Source of the DNA: Gracilibacteraceae bacterium
Lineage (GTDB): Bacteria > Bacillota > Desulfitobacteriia > Desulfitobacteriales > Syntrophobotulaceae
Direction: 5' to 3'
Assembly (NCBI GenBank): GCA_031266805.1
Contig: JAISAH010000008.1
Coordinates: forward strand, 1-54,201
DNA: 54,201 nt
Made by a program: the position numbers and the translations under genes. The notes below the pieces were generated by a model. That model was not told the DNA's origin, did no database searches, and worked only from the letters and a program-made list of their open reading frames with translations. This document shows, in pieces, positions 16,429 through 25,644 of this stretch. The stretch's first letter is position 1, and each line of letters begins with the position of its first letter.

Positions 16429-18066
16429 ATGTATATACAACTGAGCAAAATTTCATTTTTGCGACGGTTTATTATTCCCTGCGCCATCGCCGTTCTGCTG
16501 ACCGGCTGCGGCGCGCCGCCGCAAACGAAACCGGCGCCTTCCGCGGAGCAAACCGCCGAAACCGAAACGGCGGCGCTCACCGGCGGCGACGCTGAATGTA
16601 CCTTGGCCGACGTCTCTAAAATCAAGGTGAAAGAGTTCAATCTAGGCGAGGGAGAGCTAAAAACCCTCAAAGGCTTTCCGGTTCCCTGCCCGCTGAACGG
16701 CATTATCGCCGTGCCGGAGGGAACGGGCCCCTTCCCCCTTGTCATTATTTTCCAGGGCGTCTATGCAATCAACGACGTCTATAAGGATAAAATCTGCGAG
16801 GGATATGACTATTTGGTCAAACAGCTTGCCGCGCAGGGCTATGTGGCCATGAGTTTCAATATTAATGTGGAATACACCTTCGACTACGGTGAATCTGTGG
16901 ACTACGGCTGGGCTTACGAGATATACAAGCAGCATCTGGCGAAGATCGAAAGCTCCAGCGCCGGCGAGGACGCGGGTTACGGCGTCGATCTCGAGGGCAA
17001 GGTGGACACAGGCGACCTTCACCTGATGGGACATTCTCGCGGCGGCCAGATCGCCGAGGTGATCGCCCGCCGCGAGAAGAGCGAGGGCAAAAACCGGATC
17101 CATTCCCTCTTTTGTATCGCGCCCCCGCCCATGGGCATCTTTGCGGAGCCGCTGCCCGACGTTCCCACCGGCGTCGTCATCTCCGAATTCGATGAGGATG
17201 TCGCCGGCAGCGGCCAAAAGATCTTCGATGAAATACAGAAAACGCCGGGGCGAAAATGCCCCGCCGCCATTGTCTATCTGCGCGGCGCCAACCACGCCTT
17301 TTTCTGCCGTTCCTTTGCGCGGGGCGACGACGACAGGGCCGATCGTCTCACGCGGGAGCGGCAGGAGGATTTTACCGCCCGCTATATCAGCCAGTTTTTG
17401 GATGTTTTTTCCAAGGGGGGCGCTCCCTCCGGCCTGTTCGACACGTCCGTGCCACAGCCGCGCAGGATGTACGGCTATGATGTCGTCGCGTCATATTGCC
17501 CGCCCGGCAAAGTGAGCCTGCTTTCCGTCACGGAGGGAAACGGCCAGGTCACGGCGAAGGGCGCGGAACTCAGGTATGTCGTGCAGACGATCAACGGAAA
17601 AACGCTTTTCCGCCATCCGGGATATCCGGAGGAATTGCCGCTTTATAATATCCGCTGGACAGACAGAGCCGGGGCGGTGTCCGTCGCCCCCGAAACCGCC
17701 GACTTCACGCCCTATAGAGCGTTGAGCGTCTACCTTGCGGTAGATTCCTCTGACCGGCTCAACGCGCCGGGCGAGCCGCAAGCTTTGACCGTCGCGCTCA
17801 AAACAAGATCCGGCGCCGAGCGGAGCGTCGTCGTGCCTAAAGGCATAGCGGCGCTGAGTTATCACCCCGGCGAAAAAGCGAGCGTCAAGGAGTTCGACGG
17901 CAGTGTGACCGAATATTGGACCGGGCAGATGCCGCTGGGCGACCTGAGGATTCCGCTCAGCTTTTTTAACGCGATCGACCTCGGCGAGGTCAGTGAAATT
18001 TCGCTGAGCTTAGATCAGACTGACTCCGGCGCTATTATGATTTCAGGGATGTATTTAACGCCTTAA
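16429..18066 (+). CDS. Secreted lipoprotein with alpha/beta-hydrolase domain
   Basis: The 545-residue product has a lipoprotein signal ('AIAVLLTGCG', Cys27) and an alpha/beta hydrolase core. 'PFPLVIIFQGVY' is the oxyanion-hole strand, 'LHLMGHSRGGQIAEV' the nucleophile elbow with Ser203, 'VVISEFDEDV' may bear the acid, and 'YLRGANHAFF' supplies the His. The C-terminal ~200 residues look like a beta-rich accessory domain ('SLSLDQTDSGAIMISGMYL'), perhaps for substrate binding. It probably acts as an esterase or peptidase-like enzyme on the outer face of the membrane; the substrate is unknown. ATG at 16429 is chosen over GTG at 16420 for the AAGGTGA ribosome site 5 bases upstream. The stop lies 3 bases from that of the convergent ligA remnant. 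Confidence 0.75.
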   Translation: MYIQLSKISFLRRFIIPCAIAVLLTGCGAPPQTKPAPSAEQTAETETAALTGGDAECTLADVSKIKVKEFNLGEGELKTLKGFPVPCPLNGIIAVPEGTGPFPLVIIFQGVYAINDVYKDKICEGYDYLVKQLAAQGYVAMSFNINVEYTFDYGESVDYGWAYEIYKQHLAKIESSSAGEDAGYGVDLEGKVDTGDLHLMGHSRGGQIAEVIARREKSEGKNRIHSLFCIAPPPMGIFAEPLPDVPTGVVISEFDEDVAGSGQKIFDEIQKTPGRKCPAAIVYLRGANHAFFCRSFARGDDDRADRLTRERQEDFTARYISQFLDVFSKGGAPSGLFDTSVPQPRRMYGYDVVASYCPPGKVSLLSVTEGNGQVTAKGAELRYVVQTINGKTLFRHPGYPEELPLYNIRWTDRAGAVSVAPETADFTPYRALSVYLAVDSSDRLNAPGEPQALTVALKTRSGAERSVVVPKGIAALSYHPGEKASVKEFDGSVTEYWTGQMPLGDLRIPLSFFNAIDLGEVSEISLSLDQTDSGAIMISGMYLTP

Positions 18067-18069
18067 TAA

Positions 18070-18932
<863 letters not shown>

Positions 18933-18940
<8 letters not shown>

Positions 18941-19898
18941 TCAGATAACCCTCCAGTATTTCTTCGATTGCCAATCCCACACGGGGATCCGACAGTTCAT
19001 CAACGGGGACGGACAAAACAGCCGAAAGCGGGTCGATGGCCGCGGCATCTGCAAAATCCAGGCTGTATCGCATGACTTGGATCACTTGCGCCGGGGTTTC
19101 ATCCTTCGGAACGGTCCCGTATTGATCCAAAGCCGCCGTTTTTGCCTGCTCTTTCGTGACGGCGCAAACCGGGCAGGCGCCGTCCGCCAGCATGGAGTAA
19201 TGGCTGACCGCGGACAGACCGCCCTGCTTCATGCCGTCCACAAAAATGCGTTCCTTTAACCGGTATTGCTTGCCGATGGGACTGCGCAGCAGGGGATATG
19301 TCAAATCCCAGAGTCCTCGAGGCGAGCCGGCCCATGCAAAGTTTCTGGTCTTGCTCGGCTTCGCTATGAGCTGCGGCCAAAGCGCCTGCAACTCGTCAAA
19401 GCAGCGCGTCGCGGTCATTTTAGATACGCCAAGTTCGGCAGCCGCCCCGGTCAGCGTCATGTTTTCCCAGCGCCTGTACATCGCGAGCAGCAGCAGCTTC
19501 TGCGCGGTGTACGAGATTTTGTCCACGGCGGGAATCTCTCTGATATCCCCTGCTTTCAGCGCGACGCCAAGAAAGGGCATGTAGATCTGCCGCCCCGCGA
19601 TGATAAAGGGCAGTCCCTCGTCAAGCATTTTTTCCTTGGTATAGGCGCCCGCGGATCTCAGGCACAGCACACAGTCCATCCCCGTTAGTTTTTTGAGTTG
19701 AATACACTGTTTGCGCGCGGCAGTCAGGTTTTGCGCTTCTTTCGGCTCGGCCAGCAGACATTCGCAGCCCGATAGCTTTAAGATATGCAACGCGTAGCCT
19801 TTCCGCAAATAGAGCGGCAGGTTTTCGGTATTCGTGAATTCCGCCGTTTCCGCTTTTAAGTGCAGCGTATCTTCAATATATGTTACGAACTCAGTCAT
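18933..19898 (-). CDS. abiEi: AbiEi-like antitoxin / transcriptional repressor
   Basis: The 321-residue product has a winged-helix segment in the middle ('MTLTGAAAELGVSKMTATRCFDELQAL') and a C-terminal region ('RGLWDLTYPLLRSPIGKQY') like COG4861/AbiEi antitoxins. It precedes and overlaps the AbiEii gene, the standard AbiE order. AbiEi proteins repress their own promoter by binding inverted repeats. A 13-bp inverted repeat covering the promoter lies 24 bases upstream (19922-19956), which matches. ATG at 19898 is chosen for the GGAGT site 7 bases before it; the longer in-frame start would overlap the operator. Cys pairs in the first half ('SGCECLL', 'GMDCVLCL', 'ACPVCAV') are noteworthy and could bind metal. 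Confidence 0.75.
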
Positions 19899-19921
19899 AG
19901 GAACACTCCGTAATATATTTT

Positions 19922-19956
19922 TTTGCATTGTAACATAGTTTGCGTTACAATGCAAA
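19922..19956 (-). promoter_or_regulatory. AbiE operator with embedded promoter
   Basis: TTTGCATTGTAAC and GTTACAATGCAAA are perfect 13-base arms around a 9-base spacer. On the minus strand the left arm holds a -35 (TTGCAT, 19955-19950) and the right arm a -10 (TACAAT, 19932-19927), spaced by 17 bases. Repressor binding to both arms would cover the whole promoter. Autoregulation by AbiEi is the obvious reading. Confidence 0.8.
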
Positions 19957-20174
19957 CGGTTATTTGCACGGGGTGTAGATAAAGATATATGGTAAATTAT
20001 GACATTCTAAACATGATTTGAACGAAAAAGCAATGCGCTAAGAAAGGTATTTCAACATCACTCATCCATAATGAGCATAACGCGCCGGCGTTTTTTTGCG
20101 GAGCAAAACGCGGCGATGCGGAAAATTTATGGGACTAACCGCAACTGTAAAACCGGCGCTGATTTGGGCGAACC
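19957..20174. other. Divergent spacer between the AbiE operon and the LuxR-type gene
   Basis: Together with the flanking sites this is a 380-base gene-free region. It contains an AACGC/GCGTT stem followed by seven T near 20080-20097, which could terminate leftover transcription. I see no open frame with a ribosome site. Confidence 0.4.
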
Positions 20175-20212
20175 CCGGTGATTTTTGCGGCTTGGCATGG
20201 TATAATCACCGG
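20175..20212 (+). promoter_or_regulatory. Extended -10 promoter inside an inverted repeat, upstream of the LuxR-type gene
   Basis: CCGGTGATT (20175-20183) and AATCACCGG (20204-20212) are perfect 9-base arms 20 bases apart. A TGG-TATAAT extended -10 (TATAAT 20201-20206) lies at the right arm. No good -35 exists, so transcription may need an activator. The geometry suggests a regulator binding site, possibly for the LuxR-type protein itself. Confidence 0.5.
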
Positions 20213-20279
20213 TAAGAAGGATTCGCGCCCGACCCGTTGGCTGACCGCATATGTAATGTAATAAAGGTGAGGGTGACAC

Positions 20280-22754
20280 ATGGCAAGACCGAAAAAACAC
20301 AATGCCGACAAGTTTTATTTCTCCGAACGCCTGTCCGAGAAGCTGGATGGGCTGCTTTGGGCGAAAACGACGCTGATATGCGCCCCTGCGGGCTACGGCA
20401 AGACAACGGCCGCGCGGGAGCATCTGAACAAGCGCCTGCCAAAAACCGCCGCGCTCCGGTGGCTCACCTGCGTTGAAGAACCGGCAGCCGCCGCGTGGAG
20501 ACGATTTTGCGACGTCATTCAAACTATCGACGCGGAGGCCGGGAGAGGGCTTCTCGCGATAGGACTGCCCGACGATGACACGAAGGGCGATGTCGCAACG
20601 CTGATCATGGAAATGGAGTGCCGAGGCGAAACATGGCTTGTCATCGACGATTTTCATTCCGTCAAAGACGCCGTGCCGGGTACGGTGTGGGATGTGCTGA
20701 TGGAGCATGGCGCAAAAAATCTGCACACCGTTATTCTGACCAAGGCGGCCGTGGAAATGCGCATGACGCAAAAGCCCGGCGTACTGTATCTGAAACGGGA
20801 CGATATGCGGCTGACCGAGGACGAAATCGGTGAATATTTCGAGCAGGCGGGCGTCGCGCTCACGCCGGCGCAAATCCGAGAGGCGAACCGCCATACCGAG
20901 GGCTGGATCACCGCCCTGAATCTGCAAAGGAAAAGCTATTTGGACACCGGCGCTTTTCTGGACACCGGCGACATTCACGAAATGATGCGGGAAATCGTGT
21001 GGAACAGGCTCACGGAGAACGAGCAATCGTTTCTGCTGCGCGTTTCGCCTTTTGACAGCTACACGCTCGTACAGGCGGCCTATATGATGGACGCTGATAA
21101 ACTGCCGGAGTACGCCAAAGCTCTGAACGAAAAGAACGATTTTATCCGGCGCGACCCGTGGGGCTTGGTATTCAGGCCGCACAGCACATTGCTTCATTTC
21201 ACGCGCGGCGTGCTTGACACGATTTCCGTAGGCGAGCGCGCAGAGATTCTCACCCGCGCCGGCGACTGGTGCGCGGGGAACAAACAGCCGGAGCAGGCCA
21301 TGTATTTCTATCACCGCTTGGGCGATTACAAGAAAATCCTGGCGCTGGACGTTTTGGGCATAGAATTTGAGCGGGCGGACGGCGCGGACTACGCCGACAT
21401 GCTGCTTGATATATTGGAGAACACAACGCCGGGGGAAAAGCTCGCCCGTTCCGTAAGCGTGATAAAAATCATCTTCATGCTATTCGGCGCGGGACGCTAT
21501 GAGCAATTCGGACGTTGGTGCGGAGAGTTGACCGCGATTGTAGCCGAAAGCGATCTGCCGGAAACGGAAAAGAACCGTCTGGCCGGCGAGCTTGCCTTGC
21601 TGACTTCCTTTACGAAATTCAACAATATCGCGGAAATGGGAGGCCTTATACGCCGCGCCGACGAGCTGCTTTGCGGCAAGCCGTCGCTTATCAGCATGAA
21701 CGACGCCTGGACATTCGGCAGCCCCTCGGTTCTGTTCCTGTACCACTCGGAAGCGGGTCGCCTTGACGGGGAGCTTGCCGACATGGATGAGAACGCCGCT
21801 CATTACTTCTCCCTGACGCGGGGCCACGGCAGCGGCGGCGACGTTTTGATGAAAGCGGAAGCGCTGTTCAACCGGGGTGAGATGAGTCTCGCCCCGATCT
21901 CGGCGTATAAGGCGCTGTATCGGGCGGAGAACAGGCGGCAAGAGTGCGTCTGCATCGGAGCCGCGCTGCTGCTTGGCAGACTGGCGCTTCGACGCGGAGA
22001 CAGCGACGAATTTGCCGACATTCTGGAACAGCGCATATTGCGGTACGCGGAGAAAAACCCGCTCAAATCAAACCGGATGGAGGCGGATCTGGCGACTTCC
22101 TGCCTTATGCAGCTTTTGGATCGCCCGCAGGACATGGCAGGGTGGCTCAGACACGGCGATCTTGGCGACAAGCGTCTGTACGACGTGACTTTGCCCTACG
22201 CGCAAATCCTGTACGGGAAATATCTGCTTGGGTCCGGCAGCCCGGACATCTGGCTCGGCATGGCGGGCGAGGCGATGGCGCTCGCCGAAAAGCTCCGTTG
22301 CGGGATGGCGGAGATTTACGGCGGGATACTCACCGCCGCCGCCTATCGTGCGCAGGACATGACGGGGAACGCCGCTGCCGCGCTGAAAGGAGCGCTTGAT
22401 CTCGCGCTCCCCGACCGGCTGTATATGCCTTTCGCGGAAAACCATTCCCTGCTCGGCATCTTGCTTGACGAGCATTGCCCGCAGGGCGCGCTGAAATGCA
22501 TCATTTCCCTCGCGGAGAAGCAGGAGGCGGGCAAGGCGGCGATTTTGCGCAAGCTCTACCCGTTGCTTCCGTTCGGTCTGACACAGCGGGAATATGATGT
22601 GGCGAAGCTGGCGGCGCGGAACCTCACAAGCCCGGAAATCGCGGAAAATCTATACATCTCACTCAATACGGTGAAAACGCATATCAAAAACATTTACCAA
22701 AAAACGCAGGCTTCGTCCCGGTCGGAACTGAATAAAATTTTCGAGAAAATCTAA
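20280..22754 (+). CDS. LuxR-family transcriptional regulator, MalT-like STAND ATPase
   Basis: The 824-residue product has the full MalT-like architecture. The N-terminal NTPase has Walker A 'CAPAGYGKTT' (34-43) and Walker B 'TWLVIDDFHS'. A winged-helix-like region ('LTENEQSFLLRVSPFDSY') follows, then a long helical, TPR-like sensor domain. The C-terminal LuxR-type helix-turn-helix reads 'LTQREYDVAKLAARNLTS' and 'IAENLYISLNTVKTHIKNIY'. Such proteins oligomerise on ATP and ligand binding to activate transcription. The ligand is unknown. The ATG follows GGTGAGGG. The promoter lies in an inverted repeat whose half-site recurs just after the gene. It is the first gene of a plus-strand signalling cluster and probably controls it. 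Confidence 0.88.
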   Translation: MARPKKHNADKFYFSERLSEKLDGLLWAKTTLICAPAGYGKTTAAREHLNKRLPKTAALRWLTCVEEPAAAAWRRFCDVIQTIDAEAGRGLLAIGLPDDDTKGDVATLIMEMECRGETWLVIDDFHSVKDAVPGTVWDVLMEHGAKNLHTVILTKAAVEMRMTQKPGVLYLKRDDMRLTEDEIGEYFEQAGVALTPAQIREANRHTEGWITALNLQRKSYLDTGAFLDTGDIHEMMREIVWNRLTENEQSFLLRVSPFDSYTLVQAAYMMDADKLPEYAKALNEKNDFIRRDPWGLVFRPHSTLLHFTRGVLDTISVGERAEILTRAGDWCAGNKQPEQAMYFYHRLGDYKKILALDVLGIEFERADGADYADMLLDILENTTPGEKLARSVSVIKIIFMLFGAGRYEQFGRWCGELTAIVAESDLPETEKNRLAGELALLTSFTKFNNIAEMGGLIRRADELLCGKPSLISMNDAWTFGSPSVLFLYHSEAGRLDGELADMDENAAHYFSLTRGHGSGGDVLMKAEALFNRGEMSLAPISAYKALYRAENRRQECVCIGAALLLGRLALRRGDSDEFADILEQRILRYAEKNPLKSNRMEADLATSCLMQLLDRPQDMAGWLRHGDLGDKRLYDVTLPYAQILYGKYLLGSGSPDIWLGMAGEAMALAEKLRCGMAEIYGGILTAAAYRAQDMTGNAAAALKGALDLALPDRLYMPFAENHSLLGILLDEHCPQGALKCIISLAEKQEAGKAAILRKLYPLLPFGLTQREYDVAKLAARNLTSPEIAENLYISLNTVKTHIKNIYQKTQASSRSELNKIFEKI

Positions 22755-22757
22755 AAA

Positions 22758-22776
22758 ATCACCCGAATCGGGTGAT
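22758..22776 (+). promoter_or_regulatory. Palindrome after the LuxR-type gene
   Basis: ATCACCCGA/TCGGGTGAT around a single A, immediately after the stop codon. There is no U tract on the plus strand, so it is not a classic terminator. Its ATCACC half-site equals the one in the promoter repeat at 20175-20212, so it could be an operator for the next gene. Confidence 0.4.
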
Positions 22777-22891
22777 GTGGGAAAAAAACTAATGCGTTAT
22801 GCTTATAGAATAGAAAGCATGGCGCATTTTTTTGTGCGCCGTGAAAGCAAAACCCCATATTTCAATTCAAAAGCAATGAGAGGTGGTTTTT

Positions 22892-23323
22892 ATGGTTTGG
22901 CCTGAAATGAAATCCGGCGCGCGCCTTCTGGAAGTCACGTCCGACGATGTAGGGGGAGAGGTTTTTATATGGGCGGTCATTGACGACAGAGAGATTCGCG
23001 GCATCGTATACGAGGGCATGTTTTACTGCCAGCTGCGCGCGGACGCGGCCGGGCTTACCGTTACGTCCGTGACCGAGATCGCGCCGATTGAGGCGAAGCG
23101 CTCCACGCGCCCGCAGATAATGAAGTTCGTTGAGGACTGCGACGCGGACGACGAGTTTCTTTGGGACACATACCGCAAGGGCTATCACCTGTTCGTCCAC
23201 CGGACGGCGGACGGCGGCGAGTACATCGTTATGGCGACGAAATGCGTTTGGGGAGAACCGCGCCCGTACAACGGGGGCCTTGCCGCTTCGGATAATCAAA
23301 TGAAAAGGAGGGACAGCAGGTGA
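22892..23323 (+). CDS. Unrecognised small protein of the signalling cluster
   Basis: The 143-residue product is soluble and acidic. I do not recognise it. It alternates beta-like stretches ('GARLLEVTSDDVGGEVFIWAV', 'EYIVMATKCVWGEP') with a helical middle ('RPQIMKFVEDCDADDEFLW'). The ATG at 22892 has AGAGGTGG before it. Its TGA overlaps the GTG start of the receiver/HD-GYP gene, so the two are coupled and may function together, for example as a sensor or binding partner of the response regulator. That is inference from position. Confidence 0.65.
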   Translation: MVWPEMKSGARLLEVTSDDVGGEVFIWAVIDDREIRGIVYEGMFYCQLRADAAGLTVTSVTEIAPIEAKRSTRPQIMKFVEDCDADDEFLWDTYRKGYHLFVHRTADGGEYIVMATKCVWGEPRPYNGGLAASDNQMKRRDSR

Positions 23324-24339
23324 AAACCATTTTTGTCGTTGACGACAGCGACACCAATCTCGCCACGGCGAAAGCGGCGCTGGAAGGTTCGTACAAGGTG
23401 TTCACCATACCGTCGGCGCAAAAAATGTTCAAGCTGGCCGAAAAAATAATTCCCGATTTGATACTGCTCGATGTGGACATGCCGGAAATGGATGGGTTCC
23501 AAGCCATGGAACTGCTGAAAGCGGACGCGAAGATGAGCCGGATTCCCGTGATGTTTCTGACCGCCCGGTCGGACGCGGCGGTTGAAGTGCGGGGATTTGA
23601 GCTTGGCGCCGTGGACTTTGTGACGAAGCCCTTTTCGGCTCCTGTCTTGTTGAAACATATCGAAATGCACATCGGCTTGGACGAGCTGATCAAAAAGCGC
23701 ACGGAACAGCTCATCCGGCAGCAGAACGGCATTATTTCCGTCATGGCGGACATCGTGGAAAGCCGCGACCAAATTACGGGCGGCCACATTGAACGGACGC
23801 AGAAATACCTTGAAATACTGCTGACCGCCATGCTCGGCACGGGACTGTACGCGGAAAAAATATCCGGCTGGGACATGAATATTGTAATTCCTTCCGCGCA
23901 GCTGCATGACATCGGCAAAATCTCCGTGCCGGATCATATCCTCAATAAACCGGGCAAGTTGGAAAAAGACGAATTCGAGGCAATCCGCGCTCACGCCGCC
24001 GAGGGCGCGCGGCTTGTTGACAAAATCGCCGGGAAAATCGGCGGCGGCGACTTTCTTGTTCACGCCAAGCTGTTCGCGGCGGCGCACCATGAAAAATGGA
24101 ACGGCACAGGCTACCCGAAAGGACTCTCGGGTGAAGAAATCCCCTTGCAGGGGCGCGTCATGGCAATCGCCGACGTATACGACGCGCTCATCAGCGAACG
24201 TCCCTATAAAAAACCGTTTTCCCACGAAGAAGCCGTCGAATTGATCAAAAATGACGCGGGAACGGCTTTCGATCCAAAAATCGTCGAGGTGTTTCTGAAC
24301 GTCGCCGACGAATTCTGGGTCGAGGTCATGATATACTAA
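23320..24339 (+). CDS. Response regulator with HD-GYP domain (c-di-GMP phosphodiesterase)
   Basis: The 339-residue product has an N-terminal receiver ('FVVDDSDTNLA', phosphoacceptor Asp51 in 'LLDVDMPEMDG', 'FVTKPFS' with the conserved Lys). A C-terminal HD-GYP domain follows with HD at 196-197 ('QLHDIGKISVPD'), 'AAAHHEKWNGTGYPKGL' containing HH 256-257 and GYP 264-266, and 'ADVYDALISERPYKKP'. HD-GYP enzymes hydrolyse c-di-GMP. All metal ligands and the GYP motif seem intact. The GTG start at 23320 is preceded by AAGGAGGG and overlaps the upstream stop. The likely phosphodonor is the hybrid kinase/Hpt encoded at 25628, two genes downstream. Confidence 0.92.
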   Translation: MKTIFVVDDSDTNLATAKAALEGSYKVFTIPSAQKMFKLAEKIIPDLILLDVDMPEMDGFQAMELLKADAKMSRIPVMFLTARSDAAVEVRGFELGAVDFVTKPFSAPVLLKHIEMHIGLDELIKKRTEQLIRQQNGIISVMADIVESRDQITGGHIERTQKYLEILLTAMLGTGLYAEKISGWDMNIVIPSAQLHDIGKISVPDHILNKPGKLEKDEFEAIRAHAAEGARLVDKIAGKIGGGDFLVHAKLFAAAHHEKWNGTGYPKGLSGEEIPLQGRVMAIADVYDALISERPYKKPFSHEEAVELIKNDAGTAFDPKIVEVFLNVADEFWVEVMIY

Positions 24340-24402
24340 CGAGCGTTTGAATTTTCCGCAAACACGAGTATCACTCAAAAAAATATTTTTGGAGGTAACG
24401 AA

Positions 24403-25644
24403 ATGGTTAAGGTTTACACGGCATTTACAAAGGAAATTGACAGCGCCGAGGACGCTGTCAATGAAATCCTTGGCTACGCCGCTCCGATTGTGGCGCTGAC
24501 GGCAAACGCGATAACGGGTAGCGACAAGATGTTTATGGATAGGTTGGCCAAACCGGAAAGCAATCCAAGACCTCTTGAAATCTTCGGTGAAAAAAGTCCA
24601 CGCTTGCGGCACAGCTTGAAAAAAACCGGCGAATTCATGCGCCATTATTTCGTCATAAACCCCAAATCCTTTGTTAAACTGGAGGATTTGAAGCATTTCC
24701 TTCTCAGCGTGGAAAATTGCTTTTCGGTTGGCAACCGCGCGGAATACAAAATCTACATATCCCGTTACCCCCGTGACGCTGTGGCCGCCGTACACAGATA
24801 CGCGGCAAGCGTTCGGGACTGTGAAACGGTGAGGATTTACGCCGTAGGGGGCGACGGAGTGCTTTTTGACTGCCTGAACGGCATGGCGGAGTTTGAGAAC
24901 GCGGAACTTGCGAGCATTCCTTACGGTAACGCGAATGATTTCATAAATGCGCTGGGCGCGGAGAATTTTGACGCTTTCAGGGACATCAAACGCCTTTCGG
25001 AAGCGCCGTCTGTGCCTGTGGATTTAATCCGGTGCGGCTCACGCTTCGCTCTGATCAATTGCAGCATCGGAGCGGAAAGCCGGGCGGTCATGAATATGAA
25101 CGGCATAATGAAAGCGATGAATAAAGGCAAAAATACACGCCGTTTTATACCGGCGATTTATAAAATCGGCGCTATAACCGGCATCATCAACGGTTCCATT
25201 TTGCCGAAGCGCTATATCGTGGAAATCGACGGCGCGGATAAATCCGGTGAATATATGAATATGAACATCGCGAACACAGCGTTCAACGGAGGCGGAAACA
25301 TTCCGAACCCTTACGCTGTGCCGGACGACGGGGAACTGGACGTTGTTTTTTTGAACCGCCTTTCCCGGTTTCGCACCATTTCGATTATGCCGGGATACAC
25401 GCGCGGACAGTTTGAAAAATATCCGCAAATATTCACGCACTTGCGCTTTCGAGAAATGTCATGCAGATGCGAAACGCCCATGAGCGTAATCATGGACGGC
25501 GAATTGTTCATGACATCCGAAATCACATTCAAAGTGCTGCCCGGAGCCGTGAAAATAGCCGTTCCCGAAGGTTTGGGCTTTGTAGATGCGACGGCAGGGG
25601 CCGGACGGAAAAAGAAGGAGGCGCGTCATGAATCGCAACGCTGA
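24403..25644 (+). CDS. Diacylglycerol/sphingosine-kinase-like (YegS-type) protein with chimeric N-terminus
   Basis: From residue 79 on, the 413-residue product matches the DAGK catalytic fold: 'MRHYFVINPKS', the nucleotide loop 'IYAVGGDGVLFDCLNG', 'ELASIPYGNANDFINALG', and 'MNIANTAFNGGGNIPNPYA'. Such enzymes phosphorylate diacylglycerol or similar lipids. The first 78 residues are a mosaic. 'MVKVYTAFTKEIDSAEDAVN' resembles the start of FIST-domain sensors. 'APIVALTANAITGSDKMFM' copies the receiver of the hybrid kinase encoded at 25628, and 'SNPRPLEIFG' copies its linker before Hpt. Translation likely starts at ATG 24403, behind GGAGGT. The internal ATG at 24637, where the kinase fold begins, has no clear ribosome site. 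This is a fusion by deletion. Confidence 0.8.
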   Translation: MVKVYTAFTKEIDSAEDAVNEILGYAAPIVALTANAITGSDKMFMDRLAKPESNPRPLEIFGEKSPRLRHSLKKTGEFMRHYFVINPKSFVKLEDLKHFLLSVENCFSVGNRAEYKIYISRYPRDAVAAVHRYAASVRDCETVRIYAVGGDGVLFDCLNGMAEFENAELASIPYGNANDFINALGAENFDAFRDIKRLSEAPSVPVDLIRCGSRFALINCSIGAESRAVMNMNGIMKAMNKGKNTRRFIPAIYKIGAITGIINGSILPKRYIVEIDGADKSGEYMNMNIANTAFNGGGNIPNPYAVPDDGELDVVFLNRLSRFRTISIMPGYTRGQFEKYPQIFTHLRFREMSCRCETPMSVIMDGELFMTSEITFKVLPGAVKIAVPEGLGFVDATAGAGRKKKEARHESQR

